In this document: positions 20,896 through 32,894 of the stretch, piece by piece
Position numbering within the stretch: position 1 is the first letter of the stretch
How the letters are laid out: the number at the start of each line of letters is the position of its first letter
Translations under genes and position numbers: made by a program
Assembly (NCBI RefSeq): GCF_008728515.1
Contig: NC_044977.1
Span: 192,747,987 to 192,811,986, forward strand
Direction of reading: 5' to 3'
Source: Papio anubis
Taxonomy: Eukaryota > Chordata > Mammalia > Primates > Cercopithecidae
DNA length: 64,000 nucleotides
Notes under the pieces: model-generated
Told to the model about the DNA's origin: nothing
What the model saw: only the letters and a program-made list of their open reading frames with translations
Database searches by the model: none

Positions 20896-21229
20896 GAGGA
20901 CCTCCGCGCACAGACCCGCCTGCGCGGACGCGGCCCGAGCTGGGCCACAGGGGAGCCGCCGGGCAGCGCGTCTTGACGGACCGGCGAGCTCTTGGGCCCG
21001 TTCACATCGTATCCCTCTTCAAGGAGGCGTGTTCGCTGCATCCTCCGGTTCCGGGCGGAGACTGACCCGGGCCATTCCGTCTCCGGTCTCTGGGATTTCT
21101 GCTCGGTCACTTCGTCCCCGGGGCCTCTGAGGAGGCGGAACTACGGTGTCAGGAGTCGCGGTTTTCAAGAAGTCGTGGTCGGATTGACGGGTGGGGGAAG
21201 TAGGCGGGACTTCCGGCCGGCTCTTCCAT

Positions 21230-21416
21230 CGGCTGCCTTTCCCGGGCGTCTCCCCGCAACCTCCTCAACTTCCCTAGTTCGTGACGCGGCGCCGGGCAGG
21301 AATCCGAGCGGAGCGGGCTCGGGGAGCGGGAGCCGCGGGTGTGCGCCTCTCCGTGCGACTCCGAGAGGACACTCTGTGGGGCTGGGACCGGGGGGCGACC
21401 GTGACGGAGGAAGAGC
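21230..21416 (+). other. PCYT1A: PCYT1A non-coding exon 1 (approximate start)
   Basis: The first coding exon (37,905) begins with an acceptor only ten bases before the ATG, so an upstream non-coding exon is required. The best donor in the CpG island is GAGC|GTGAGT, with the intron starting at 21,417. I place the start just after the ETS-type site, but the 5' end is a guess. No ATG in this stretch opens a frame that matches a known protein. Cap-analysis data or a PCYT1A cDNA would settle both ends. Confidence 0.45.
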
Positions 21417-21954
21417 GTGAGTGACAGCGAGGCGAGTGGGACCGGGGGCTGCGAGGCCACTGTGACCGAGGGCCGGTGACAGCGGGGGCCTGTGCCCCGG
21501 GGGAGGGAATGCGAAACGCGCGACCGCGACGGCGCTTGGACCGAGGAAGGATGAGGCGGTGACTGCAGGGGGCGATGACCGAGGGGCCGGGATCGATGGG
21601 CGGTGGCCGTGGGGGGCCCTGAGCGCCACGCGAGCCGCGGCCGCGAGGGGACTGCGACTCAGAGCAGGGACTTGGAGAAGAGGGTGGGGTCAGTGGTGGG
21701 CGAGGCCACCCTAAGTAGGGTTGTGTGTGGGCACGGGCCGCGATGGGCTGTGACTGGGCAGAGAAGGTCGTTGGTGGGAAGGACACTGGTCTGGAATTGA
21801 CAGACAGGCCTGAGGGAATTTTCATGGACAGACCTCACCACTGAGTTACAGTTTCTTCATCAGTGAGTGGGAAGTTTGGACTAGTTCAGTGTCTCCCAAA
21901 CTACGGGTTTCTTCCCAGTACTGAGCTGGGAAACCAATTTAGTGCATGGAACTC

Positions 21955-22256
21955 TTTTTCTTTTTTCTTTTTTTGAGACAGTTTCGCTCTTGTTGTCCAG
22001 GCTGGAGTGCAGTGGCGCAATCTCGGGCTCGCGGCAACCTCCGCCTCCCTGGTTCAAGCGGTTCTCCTGCCTCAGCCTCCCTGGGAGGTGGGATTACAGG
22101 CGTCCACTACCACGCCCGGCTAATTTTTGTATTTTTAGTAGAGACGGGGTGTCTCCATGTTGGCCAGGCTGGTCTGGAACTCCTGACCTCAGGTGATCCA
22201 CCTGCCTCGGCCTCCCAAAGTGCTGGGATTACAGGGGTGAGCCACTGTGCCTGGCC
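21955..22256 (-). mobile_element. Alu, reverse
   Basis: 'tttgagacagtttcgctctt' to 'ctgtgcctggcc'; the first repeat after the CpG island. Confidence 0.95.
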
Positions 22257-22661
22257 TGAACCTGTACTTTTCTTTTAAAAAGTTGAATAGAATAGAAACT
22301 TTCAGTGTGTTTACATAGCAAGGGTAAGTATTGTTTCATGTGATTTGTTTGAGTGATGTGTGTATGAGATTATGATGTAAAATAGATTTTGTACATCTCA
22401 AAGGGTAAGAAGCAAAATGTACTTTAAAAGTTTGAAAAACATTGGACCAGATTATTTCTGAGTTTTCTTTTGGTTCTAAAATGTAATGATTCTCTGACTA
22501 GGGAACTGTCTGGAAGTACAAAGATGCAATTGGGAACAGGCTGTATTAGATTGGCCTAACTGGAGGAGGCTTCCTGAATGTAATTGAGGTGACTAGCTCT
22601 GAGAGCTGAACCTCGGGATCTCAGTTGGGAGAACCAGAAATTATATTGAAATAGGGACACT

Positions 22662-22837
22662 GGGTGGGTGTGGTGGCTCATGCCTGGAATCCCAGCTACT
22701 CAGGAGGCTGAGGTGGGAGGATTGCTTGAACCTAGGAGGCGGTGGTTGCAGCGAGCTGAGATTACACCACTGCACTCCAGCCTGGGTGACAGAGGGAGAC
22801 TCTGTCTCAAAAAAACAAAAAACAAACAAACAAAAAA
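22662..22837 (+). mobile_element. Alu with central deletion
   Basis: 'gggtgggtgtggtggctcat' joins directly to 'cccagctactcaggagg'; A/C-rich tail. Confidence 0.92.
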
Positions 22838-23415
22838 CGGGACAGTGATATTTATAGAGGCAGTGAGGATTTAGGGGTTTGTAGTATGAGGAACTGCTAA
22901 TGGGGAACTGGAAGCTTTGAGCGTAGGAACAAGGGTTGGGAAGGAAACTCTAGATAGGGACAGAAAATATTCTGCCAACAGTAAAATGGAAGTAGGAAGG
23001 AAGATATGAACTCCAGAGCCTATTTATCTTGATATTTAGTGATTTGGCAAGTACAGAAACTTGCTAGTAAGAAGATACTGAGAATGGGATTTGGTGCAGT
23101 AATAGCAGTAAACAAATGATGACATGATGAGAAAGAAAGGTGGACAAAATGATGATACCCGCGATGTCAGTGATGGTGAGTGGAATGCCACATGGGAGAG
23201 ACTTCAGTGTACTTGGTTGTCTGATTCAGTGGTTTGTATGCTGGAGGCCACGCCTGACATGCTAGGAGTGATGCCACACTATGGGTAATGTAAATGAAGT
23301 TTTAGCTGCTGACTTTATTTCCTACACATTCCCTTTCTTTAGGGCTGTTAGTGATGTAGATGAAATTAAAGTGAATGTTACTACTTCTCTCTTACAGCCC
23401 TTTTTGTTTTATTTA

Positions 23416-23714
23416 TTTATTTATTTATTTTTGAGACAGAGGCTTACTCTGTTGCCCAGGCGGGAGTGCGCTGGCACGATCCGAGCTCGCTGCAACCTCC
23501 GCCTCCTGGTTCAAAGCGGTTCTCCTGCCTCAGCCTCCTGAATAGCTGGGACTACAGGCGTCTGCCACCATACCCGGCTAATTTTTGTATTTTTAGTAGA
23601 GACAGGGTTTCACCATGTTAGCCAGGCTGGTCTCAAACTTCCAACCTTAGGTGATCTACCGGCCTCAGCCTCCCAAAGTGCTGGAATTACAGGCATGACC
23701 ACCGTGCCCGGCCT
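23416..23714 (-). mobile_element. Alu, reverse
   Basis: (TTTA)n, 'ttgagacagaggcttactct' to 'accgtgcccggcc'. Confidence 0.95.
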
Positions 23715-24809
23715 TACAGCTCCTTTTAGAAGGTGCTACTGACGGTGCCACCAAGTGCTTTTTATAATAGGGGAAGTATGAGGTCATTCAATTTATCGGA
23801 CACTGTATTAATCTGATAACCACTCCTGCCTCTACACTCTGTAATAGGGGAATAGGGTTCAGATAGGTTCTTGAATGGCAATGAGTTGAGAATGGTGGGG
23901 GATAGCCTTTTCTTGGCTAAAAAAGTTGGCTAGTTACACCTTTTTCTAGCACATTAGATGTTTACTTGACTTACATTCTACTTAACTAAAAGGAACTACC
24001 CAAGGATTTCTTCTAGAACAGCATATATGCTTCAAGGTAACAGGCTATAGAAGAGGCTTGGGATTCTGCAGTACTCTCTCTGGGGTCTCTTTTCTTTGCT
24101 GAATGAAATGAATCTTTTTGTAGGACAAAAGATTTGCTTTGCAAATTCCCTTTGAAAACTAGCATGATGGCCTTGTTGATAAAGAATGAGCTTCATTCCC
24201 CCTCAGTCTGTGATTCTTCCCCCATAAGCAGTGGGGTTTTATTTTCCTTGGGGACCTGCTTTTTGAATATGTGATCCCTCAGGAAGAATGATCTAGTTAG
24301 ATAGAGCCCTGGATTTAGCAGTCCCTGGTTACTTTCTCTGAGATTAACATTGACTCGCCCTGTGACTATGTATGGAAAGCATTATTGCTTTCTCTTGTTT
24401 TAGATTTTCTAACCATGGCCAGAGGTAACTGTTCTTACGATTAAACAGCCCTTCAATAATCTGAAATATATGTGAACTTACCAAATTTTATATATAATTT
24501 CATAGAGTTTGTAAACCATCTGACTCCATTTATAATTCAGAGCTGCCTAGCCTTTAGGTTAGACAGGATTTCCCTAGGGATCCGAATAACCTCTCCTGGA
24601 GATGTTGAAAGTGCTGATAGAATTAGTTTTTGAAATGCTCAAATAAAAAGCAAGCATAATTTTCCATTGTTATTAATGATGGATAATAGCAAAGTATCTG
24701 TTAATAACAGTAGAGTTCTTACTCAAGCATCACGCTTTTCTAAGTATTTACGTAACTCTGATCTGAAGCAGACCTTCTGACTTTTCTGCCAATAAAAATT
24801 TTCCTGTCG

Positions 24810-25094
24810 GGCCGGGCGCGGTGGCTCAAGCCTGTAATCCCAGCACTTTGGGAGGCCGATCGGCGATCACAAGGTCAGGAGATCGACCATCCTGGCTAAC
24901 ACGGGTGAAACCCGCCTCACAAAATACAAAACTAGCCGGCTTAGTGGCGGCTGTAGTCCCAGCTACTTGGGAGGCTGAGGCAGGAGAATGGGTGAACCCA
25001 GGAGGCGAGCTGCAGTGAGCTGGGATCCGCCACTGCACTCCAGCCTGGGCAACACAGAAGACTCAGTCTCAAAAAAAAAAAAAAAAAAAAAAAA
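24810..25094 (+). mobile_element. Young AluY (Old World monkey type) with many small indels
   Basis: 'ggctcaagcctgtaatccc', 'aaaactagccgg' and 'gggatccgccactgc' are cercopithecoid AluY marks. It has a perfect target duplication AAAATTTTCCTGTC (before 24,809 and ending 25,104) and a long A-tail, yet the body has more than ten small deletions or insertions. Confidence 0.93.
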
Positions 25095-25849
25095 TTTTCC
25101 TGTCTAAATCAAGCAGAGGTAGGTCTCCTTCACATCAAAGTTTGTGTCACCTTGAAATAGATTGGAAAGAATACATTTTTCTAAAAGTCATTTTTTTCTT
25201 GGATTTTTTTTTTCCAGTTAGAGAAACCCTGAAGTCAGAGTACTTGCCAGTTATCACAGGACCGTGAGAGTCCCTTTTTTGCTCAAGATTGTGGCTGGCT
25301 GCTTGTACATCTTTGACATTGTCACACGTCAAGCACATGAGAAAAAGGGGTGGCTTGGGAGAGGGAGGGGTCAGGACTCTAGGCCTTGTCAACCCTCCTG
25401 CTCATCTGCTTGGCCTCTTCTGGCATCTCCTTTTCCCTCCGTCCTTGAAACTCTTTCCCGGGCATAAACCTTTCTGCTTTTCGTCCTAAACGTCTCTCTT
25501 CACAGTATTCCTGTCAAATGAGTACTTGGACATGTGTTTCATATGTGATTTGTTTTGTTAATTGCTTTATGGATTATTTGTGGCAGAATGTAAATCCTAA
25601 TTCCTTTCTACAATTTAGCCAGTAAATTCCGGGAATGTACCTTTTTACATTTGCAGCATGTGCCGAAGCGCCACCTCAGAAGATAAAAAGAAATGAGTCT
25701 CATATTTGGCATTCTTTTAGGTTTGTTTACCTACCTTATTCATTAATGTAAATAATTGAATTACCTATGTTTTACCATTCGTAAACCAGGTTAATAGATA
25801 TATATTAATAGCAGGCTTTCTGTGTGTGTCTTTTCCCTCCTTTCTTTCC

Positions 25850-26143
25850 ATTTATTTATTTATTTATTTATTTATTTGAGACCAAGTCTTGCCTTGTTGC
25901 CCAGGCTAGAATGCAGTGGTGCAATCTTAGCTCACTGCAAACTCTGCCTCCTGGGTTCAAGCGATCTCCCGCCTCAGCTGGGATTACAGGCGCCCGCCAC
26001 CACGCCTGGCTAATTTTTGTATTTTAGTAGAGACGGGGTTTCACCATGTTGGCCAGGCCAGTCTCAAACTCCAGACCTAAGTAATCCACCCACCTTGGCT
26101 TCCCAAAGTGTTGGCATTACAGGCGTGAGCCACCGTGCCTTGC
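25850..26143 (-). mobile_element. Alu, reverse
   Basis: (TTTA)n, 'ttgagaccaagtcttgcctt' to 'accgtgccttgccc'. Confidence 0.95.
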
Positions 26144-27209
26144 CCCTTGCCTTCTTTTGGGAATTCTCTTGTACCACAAGTTGAAAGTTATGTTAGTTTG
26201 AGACTTTCTATGTTTGGACTAGGATGGCTGCCAATGAGCCAGGGGAGTCCATGAATCTGCTAGGCTGTTATATCACATTCACAACTACTTGCAAACCAGT
26301 TTTAAGGTGAAGGCTGCCAAAAATAATGACATATGGTTCCTGCTGTATAGACAATGAGCATATAACCCTTAATAAAAAAACAGGTAGTTTTTTTATATAC
26401 AGAGAATTACACTAAATGTGATTATGTTTCTTTATTTTTTGACTGCAGAACAGGAATCTTAATCTTTTTTGTGTTATGGACTCCTTTGGCAGTGTGGTGA
26501 AAGCTTTTAGAGTTCCTTGTTGGAATATGTTTTCATATGCAAAAATAAAATACATAGAACTGTAAAGAAAACCAGTTATATTGAATTATATTGATATATA
26601 GTTATCAAAATATAACAAGTATAATATGATATGAAAATATCCATGATTTCTACTGGTAACAAATCCGTTTGTCTAATAAGTCTTCTATTACTGCTGTAGC
26701 TTATGTTCATAACTAAAGTGAAAATAGAGATATGGTCTTTTTCATCTGAATTCACAGACTTCCTGAATTCTGTTATAGACCCTGCCTTAGAGATATGAGT
26801 TCACAACCCACTCTAGGAAGATCACATTCTAAACACAAGAGTTTACTCACCAAATATTCTGGTAGAATAGTGGCAGAGTAAAATTGTTCAGCTGTAAGAA
26901 CTATTCCATGTGTCCCTCATGGTTTTTTCTTTCCTGAAATATCCTACTGCGTGTCCAGGCTGAGGAAGTATAAGCTTTATTATGTGTGCCAGTGGCTAAC
27001 CCAGGGTCTGGCGCAGAGTAAGTGCTGCTCAGTGTTTGTTGAATAAGGGTTTCTCTGACGAAATTAGAGGGAAGAGATCCAGTTCAAAGCTAAGGTCTTA
27101 AATGTGATAGTTTATAGGGCTCATGACAAGTCACATTGAGCTTTAGTTTAGAACTAATCTGTCTGAGAAGCTCATGTTTTGAAATTCACTTTTACTTTTA
27201 TAAGTTCTC

Positions 27210-27453
27210 AGCCTGGTGTGATAGTTCATACCTGTAATCCCAGCACTTTGGGAGGCTGAGGTGGAAGGATTGCTTGAGGCCAGGAGTTTGAGACCAACCT
27301 GGGCAACAAAGTGAGACCCGCATCTCTATAAAAAATTAGCTGGGTGTGGTGGCATGGGCCTGTAGTCCTAGCCACTTGGGAGGGTGAGGTAGGAGGATCA
27401 CTTACACCAGCAGTTCCAGGCTGCAGTGAGCCATGATTGCACCACTGCACTCG
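27210..27453 (+). mobile_element. Alu, 3' truncated
   Basis: 'agcctggtgtgatagttcat' to 'ccactgcactcga'; no A-tail. Confidence 0.93.
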
Positions 27454-27550
27454 AAATAATTCTATTTCTAACACCGTTTTTCACTTTAGATTGGGTAAAT
27501 TTAGGTAGAATTTGCCACCAAATTATTAATAAAGCTGGTCCTGATTTCAT

Positions 27551-27790
27551 CTAGGATGAGAGGTAGCAAACTTTTTCAGTAGCGGGCCAGATTGTAAATA
27601 TTTTAGGCTTTGCAGGTCACACAGTATCTGTGACTACTCAGCTCTGCTGTTGTAGCACAAAAGCAGCCATGGACAATAAATGTAACAGTGAGTGAGCATG
27701 GCTGTCTGTGTTCCAATCAGATTTTCATTACAAAAACAGGTAGTGGGCTGTCTTTGACCTGCTGGCTATAGTTTGCTGACCCCTGATCTA
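27551..27790 (+). mobile_element. hAT-type non-autonomous DNA transposon fossil
   Basis: Near-complementary ends ('tagcaaactttttcagtag' and 'agtttgctgacccctgat') enclose 'ccagattgtaaatattttag', 'tctgctgttgtagcacaaaa' and 'ttacaaaaacaggtagtggg'. These are diagnostic of a common hAT-Charlie-like element. Confidence 0.7.
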
Positions 27791-28377
27791 GGAGATTTTC
27801 TGGTTCTTTTCCCTACTTTCGGTTAGCCATATACTCCCTCAAGCTTCAAGGCCTTTACGCAGGGGCAATGTCCTTACACTGTTATCTCCAGAAAGACCTG
27901 AGTGTGCAGCAAGATGATATGACTAATGAATGCCAGGAATATTAGCTGCACTTTAACCCTTGAGTTTCCAGAGCGTGCCTCTTAGAGCACCAGCTTATTA
28001 AGTACCACCATGGCATAAGCAGGTCAACATCCCAAATGGAAAGTATGCTTGCGAACTCGGCTTTGGAACTGGGCATTGGTGTGCTGGTAGAAATATACTG
28101 AGCACTGGGTTTTAGTGGGGAGGATAATGTAGGCCTAGAGATGGGGAAGGCAGGAATAGAATGTAAAAGAAAAATTATGCCTCATCTTTTTGCAAATAGT
28201 TCCTTGTAGTAATTGGTCAAGTTTGAGTTAGATTTTTGAAATGTGGAATAGCATATGTAATTGCAACTTGCTACTGAAAGAGCTCTCCCTTAGTGGCAGC
28301 TTTACTTTCTGTGGTTTCAGTTACCCCCGGTCAGCCACAGTCAGAAAATAGTTGTGTATGATATAGTAAGATATTTT

Positions 28378-28394
28378 GAGAGAGAGAGAGAGAA
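28378..28394 (+). repeat. (GA)n microsatellite
   Basis: About eight GA units lie inside the outer Tigger-type fossil. Confidence 0.85.
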
Positions 28395-28535
28395 CAGCCA
28401 CATTCATATAACATTTATTAGAGTATATTGTTTAATTGTTTTATTATTAGTTATTGTTGTTAATCTCTTACTGTGCTTAATTTATAAATAAAACTTTATT
28501 ATAGCTCTGTGTATATAGGAAGAAAACAAAGCAGA

Positions 28536-28871
28536 GTCAGCCCTCTGTGGCCATGGGCTCCACACCTGCAGATTCAACCAAACTTGGATCGAAAATATTC
28601 AGGAAAAAAAACAATAAAAAAACCAATAGAACAATAAAAAAAAAGCAAATAAAAACCCAATATAGTATAATAGCTGGTTACATAGTATTTACTTTGTATT
28701 AGGTGTTGTTAGTAATCTAGAGAAGATTGAAAGTATATAGGAGGTGTAGATTATATGCACATTTGACACCGTTTTATATATATAAGGGACTTTTGAGCCT
28801 CTCTGGATTTTGGCATCTGCAGAAGATCCTGGAACCAATGCCCTGCAGATTCCAAGGGACAACTGTCCATA
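28536..28871 (+). mobile_element. Nested Tigger-type MITE
   Basis: It begins 'gtcagccctctgtggccatg' and ends 'attccaagggacaactgtcc', imperfect inverted ends of a TcMar-Tigger MITE, with the internal block 'ggatcgaaaatattcaggaa'. It splits the outer element cleanly. Confidence 0.7.
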
Positions 28872-29164
28872 TAGGGTTCCATACTCTCCAGGGGTTCAGG
28901 CATCCGCTGGCATCTTGAAACATTTCCCCTGTGGATAAGAGAGGACTCTGCTATATTTAGATTGTTACGTAGTTCAGGAAGCAAAGTCCGTCTCCTCTTT
29001 CGCTTGGTAGGTCTGTTTGCAATAAGGAAGTTGAGTGGAAAGGGTTGGATAGGAGTCCCTCAAACTGCTTGTAGGAGCCTCTCATCTTTGAGACTCAAGC
29101 ATAGACGTGCCAGCACCTAGATTCTGTCTCCTTCAGGACATTCACATTGGAAAAATGCGACTAG

Positions 29165-29290
29165 GTGTATCCTTAGTATCTCCTCAGTGCTACCCCACCC
29201 CTCCACAAACACATTTTCCCCTTGTCTAGCAAAGTCGATGTACCCAAGCAGGCATCTATTGGAACATGGAGGAACAAGGCAAGCAGTGTG
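29165..29290. repeat. Diverged repeat, copy 1 of an unnamed pair
   Basis: 'gtacccaagcaggcatctattggaacatgg' and upstream cytosine-rich sequence align by eye with 30,745-30,880 ('gtccgggcaagcatcttttggaacatga'). Not a family I recognise. Confidence 0.55.
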
Positions 29291-29559
29291 TGCTGGTAGG
29301 TGAGTCAGCAGAAACCGAGCCAGATTTTTGTGAGTCGGAGTAAAAATCACAGGCACAGATACTGCATTCTGTGTTTTGAGGGCACTTTGGAGACACTAAT
29401 ATACTTAGCAGGCAGGTGTTGGGGGTGGGTTTTTGTGTCCGTATTTAGAATCTGTACTCAAATTTCAGTGGTGAAGATAAGGTGACTTATCTAGGGAGTG
29501 AATAGGCAGCAGTGTTGGAAAGATCGGGCCTTACAAATGCTGTATTCTGGCTGTCAGCC

Positions 29560-29864
29560 CTTTTTTTTTGTTTTTTTTTTGAGATCGAGTTTCACTCTTG
29601 TCATCCCGGCCGGACTGCAATGGCGTGATCTTGGCCCACTGCAGCCTCCGCCTCCTGGGTTCAAACGATTCCCCTCCCTCAGCCTCCTGAGTAGCTGGGA
29701 TTACAGGCACCTGCCACCATGCTCGGCTAATTTTTGTAGTTTTAGTAGAGACCAGGCTTCACCATGTTGGCCAGGCTGGTCTTGAACTCCTGACCTCAGG
29801 TGATCCTCCCACCTCGGCCTCCCAAAGTGTTGGAATTACAAGCGTGAGCCACCACACCTGGCCT
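29560..29864 (-). mobile_element. Alu, reverse
   Basis: 'ttgagatcgagtttcactct' to 'accacacctggcc'. Confidence 0.95.
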
Positions 29865-29867
29865 AGC

Positions 29868-29899
<32 letters not shown>

Positions 29900-30205
29900 T
29901 TTCTTTTTTTTTTTGAGATGAGGTCTTGCTCTGTCACCCAGGCTGGAGTACAGTGGCATGATCTTGGCTCACTGCAACCTCTGCCTCCTGGGTTCAAGTG
30001 ATTCTCCCACCATAGCCTCCCAAGTAGCTGGGTCTACAAGCACACGCCACCACTCCTGGCTAGTTTTTTGTCTTTTTAGTAGAGATGGGGTTTTGCCATG
30101 TTGGCCAGGCTGGTCTTGAATTCCTGGGCTCAAGCAATCCATTTGCCTGGGTCTCCCAAAGTGCTGGGATTATAGGCTGGGATTATATATGGGCCACTGT
30201 ACCAG
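29868..30205 (-). mobile_element. Alu, reverse, long (CTTTTT)n tail
   Basis: 'ttgagatgaggtcttgctct' to 'tgtaccagact', preceded by about 45 bases of pyrimidine repeat. Confidence 0.94.
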
Positions 30206-30744
30206 ACTGTTACAGCCTTTTTGACAAAGAAAATGTTCTGAAGGATGAACCACTAAACAAACAGGAAGTGCTGGCCCATCCTAGTAGGGCTCTTGACGGA
30301 GGTTCTCTATTCTATCTCCAAATACTTTTCTTTCTGTCTCATTCCTAAGGGTCTGTCTGCAGGGCATTAGGTAATGCACTGCCCCGTGTTCACCTCCTAC
30401 TGTATTGGCTCTGAGGAGGCGCGATCATTTCCCAGTCCCATTGCCCGCTGGACAAACAGGGATATTAAGGCAGCCTGTGTGTGTGCATGTATTTTTTCCC
30501 CCCTTTGAATGTGGATATTTAAAGCCACCTCCTTTTCCAGAACCATCACTGTACCTTACTTGAATGGTATTGGTTGATTACAGAGGCACACTTATCATAA
30601 ACTGAGAGTCCAAGAAATATTGTTCCTCATTGTTGGAGGTGTTCAAAATGGTTATTGGGCAGTTATCAGTGTTGTAACGGTGATGTGGCTTTAGGTACAC
30701 CTAAGTTCCAGTGTAACAAATTAAGAAGCCAACACGATGTTAGG

Positions 30745-30880
30745 ATGTATTTACTGTCTTCAGTGCGCCCTCATCCTCCCACATACCTTTTCTCTATACT
30801 TTCTCAGTAGCAAAGGTGATGTGTCCGGGCAAGCATCTTTTGGAACATGAGGGAGACTGGGGGTAACTTGTTCCATGATT
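30745..30880. repeat. Diverged repeat, copy 2 of an unnamed pair
   Basis: Partner of 29,165-29,290, in the same orientation about 1.6 kb away; the shared core is 'agcaaag.cgatgt', then 'ggaacat'. Confidence 0.55.
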
Positions 30881-31021
30881 TTAAACATCAATTATTATTC
30901 TGTATGCTTTGGTGCTGCGGTTATAAGTTAGTAGATATGAGAGAACATTGGGATGGCCTAGGAAGGCCGGTGAAAAATGAAAAAAAACTCATGAGACCTA
31001 CAGAGTAAAAGTTTATTATTG

Positions 31022-31320
31022 TTGTTATTATTTTGAGACAAAGTCTTGCTCTGTCACCCAGGCTGGAGTGCAGTGGCATACGATTTAGGCTCACTGCAAC
31101 CTCCACCTCCTGGGATCAAGTGATTCTCCAGCCTTAGCCTCCCAAGTAGCTGGGATTACGGGTGCCCGCCACCACGCCCAGCTAATTTTTGTATTTTTAG
31201 TAGAGATGGGGTTTCACCATGTTGGCCAGGCTGGTTTTGAACTCCTGACCTCATGTGATCCGCCCACCTTGGCCTCCCAAAGTGCTGGGATTACAGGCAT
31301 GAGCCACCACGCCCAGCCCA
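31022..31320 (-). mobile_element. Alu, reverse
   Basis: (TTA)n, 'ttgagacaaagtcttgctct' to 'accacgcccagccc'; CAGAGTAAAAGTTTA flanks both sides as a target duplication (31,001 and 31,319). Confidence 0.96.
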
Positions 31321-31663
31321 GAGTAAAAGTTTAAACAGCAGTAGTTCTAGACAAAAGTCATGAGAATTAATCTTTTCATAATTTCTAAATTCTTTTAGGG
31401 TTATCATTATGGAATATCTGTGACCCAGATGTTTTCCATCTCCTGAGAAGTGTGTAAGATAAAGAAGTGTCTTACACTAAAACCCAAAAAGCAGTGGGTA
31501 TGTTTATTTTAAATCCAAAGAATCTAAAGACTTCGATTTAAAGAATAGTGTAAAATACAATGTAAAACCAAAAAGTCATCTTTAGAAAATATAAGAACTG
31601 TATGTAAGTAGATACGGAATAGTATAAACACATAATAGTGTAAGGTGGTAAAGAAAAATACTT

Positions 31664-31952
31664 TTTAGTTTTTGAAACGGAGTCTCACTCTTGTCGCCCA
31701 GGCTGGAGTGCAATGGTGCAATCTTGGCTCACTGCAACCTCCGCCTCCTGGGTTTAAGTCTCCTGCCTCAGCCTCCCAAGTAGCTGGGATTGCAGGTGCC
31801 CGCCCCCACACCTGGCTAATTTTTATATTTTTAGTAGAGACGGTGTTTCACCATGTTGGCCAGGCTGGTCTTGAACTCCAGGCCTCAGGTAATCCGCCTG
31901 CCTTGACCTCTCAAAGTGCCGGGATTACAGGTGTGAACTACTGCACATGGCC
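31664..31952 (-). mobile_element. Alu, reverse
   Basis: 'tttgaaacggagtctcactc' to 'tgcacatggcc'. Confidence 0.95.
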
Positions 31953-32242
31953 TTTTTTTTTTTTTTTTTTTTGAGAAAGGGTCTCGCTTTGTTGTCCAGG
32001 CTGGAGTGTAGTGGCATGATCATGGCTCACTGCAGGCTTGACTTCCTATTCTCAAGTAGTCCTCCTACCTCAGCCTCCTGAGTAGTGGGCCTACAGGCAC
32101 GTGCCGCTACACCCGGTCATTTTTTTGTAGAGACCAGTTCTATGTTGCCCAGGCTGGTCTTGAACTCCTGGGCTCAAGTGATCTGACTGCCTTGGCCTCC
32201 CAAAGTGCTGGGATTACAGATGTGAGCCACTGTGCCCAGCCC
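31953..32242 (-). mobile_element. Alu, reverse
   Basis: T21, 'gagaaagggtctcgctttgt' to 'ctgtgcccagcc'. Confidence 0.95.
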
Positions 32243-32477
32243 CTCCTTTGTAATTAATAAGTAATCTATGGGGAGATACTTTGCAAACTGCAAATATCCT
32301 GTTCCTCAGCAAACTTTCACCCCATGGTTTTAGAATCCTGAAGAGCATTTTTATATCATAAACATTTTTTTAACATCTTCTCGGATACCAATATCATAAA
32401 CATTTTTGAGGTAGAGCTCTGTGTGTGTTTTCCATGCCTTAATTGAAGCCTCCTTGAGAAAATAGTTTGTACTTAAT

Positions 32478-32780
32478 TTTTTTTTTTTTCATTTTTTTGA
32501 GATGGAGTCTTGCTCTGTTGCCCAGGCTGGAGTGCAGTGGTGCGATCTTGGCTGACTGCAACCTCTGCCTCCTGGGTTCAAGCAATCCTCCCACCTCAGC
32601 CTCCCAAGTAGCTGGGATTACAGGAATGCACCACCAAGTCTGGCTAATTTTTGTATTTTTGTAGAGATGGGGTTTCACCATGTTGCACAGGCTGGTCTCG
32701 AACTCCTGAACTGAGGTGATCCGCCACCTTGGCCTCCCAAAATGCTGGGATTACAGGCGTGAGCCCTTGCGCCTGGCCTT
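32478..32780 (-). mobile_element. Alu, reverse
   Basis: 'tttgagatggagtcttgctc' to 'ttgcgcctggcc'. Confidence 0.95.
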
Positions 32781-32894
32781 TAATTTTTTAAATTGATGAA
32801 TAATAATTGTTTATGCCACCGCGCTCAGCCGCATTATTATTTATTATTGTCACCATTCTGTGCAATAGATCACTGCAGCTTATTTCTCCCCTAT

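Larger units (their letters stand above)
20650..21850 (+). promoter_or_regulatory. PCYT1A: CpG island, probable PCYT1A promoter
   Basis: This is the only strongly GC- and CpG-rich stretch in the window. It starts about 3 kb after the DYNLT2B poly(A) signal and precedes the PCYT1A exons on the same strand. It contains an ETS-type site ACTTCCGG at 21,209-21,216, several GC-rich boxes, and a G-rich 7-bp repeat at 20,820-20,895. I see no TATA box at a convincing distance. A dispersed housekeeping-type start is likely and fits a gene expressed in all cells. Long open frames on both strands here are a by-product of GC content. Confidence 0.8.
28308..28955 (+). mobile_element. Outer Tigger-type (Tc1/mariner) DNA transposon fossil
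   Basis: The left part (28,308-28,535) starts 'tctgtggtttcagttaccccc' and the right part (28,872-28,955) ends 'ttcaggcatccgctgg...gataagagaggactctgcta', the two ends of a Tigger-like element. The middle is replaced by the nested element below. Confidence 0.65.

Noticed and set aside
20649..21825. Open frames of 100-183 aa in the CpG island (Pro/Arg/His-rich on -, Gly/Arg-rich on +)
   Set aside because: GC-rich DNA has few stop codons. The frames follow the 7-bp repeat and promoter sequence and resemble no family.
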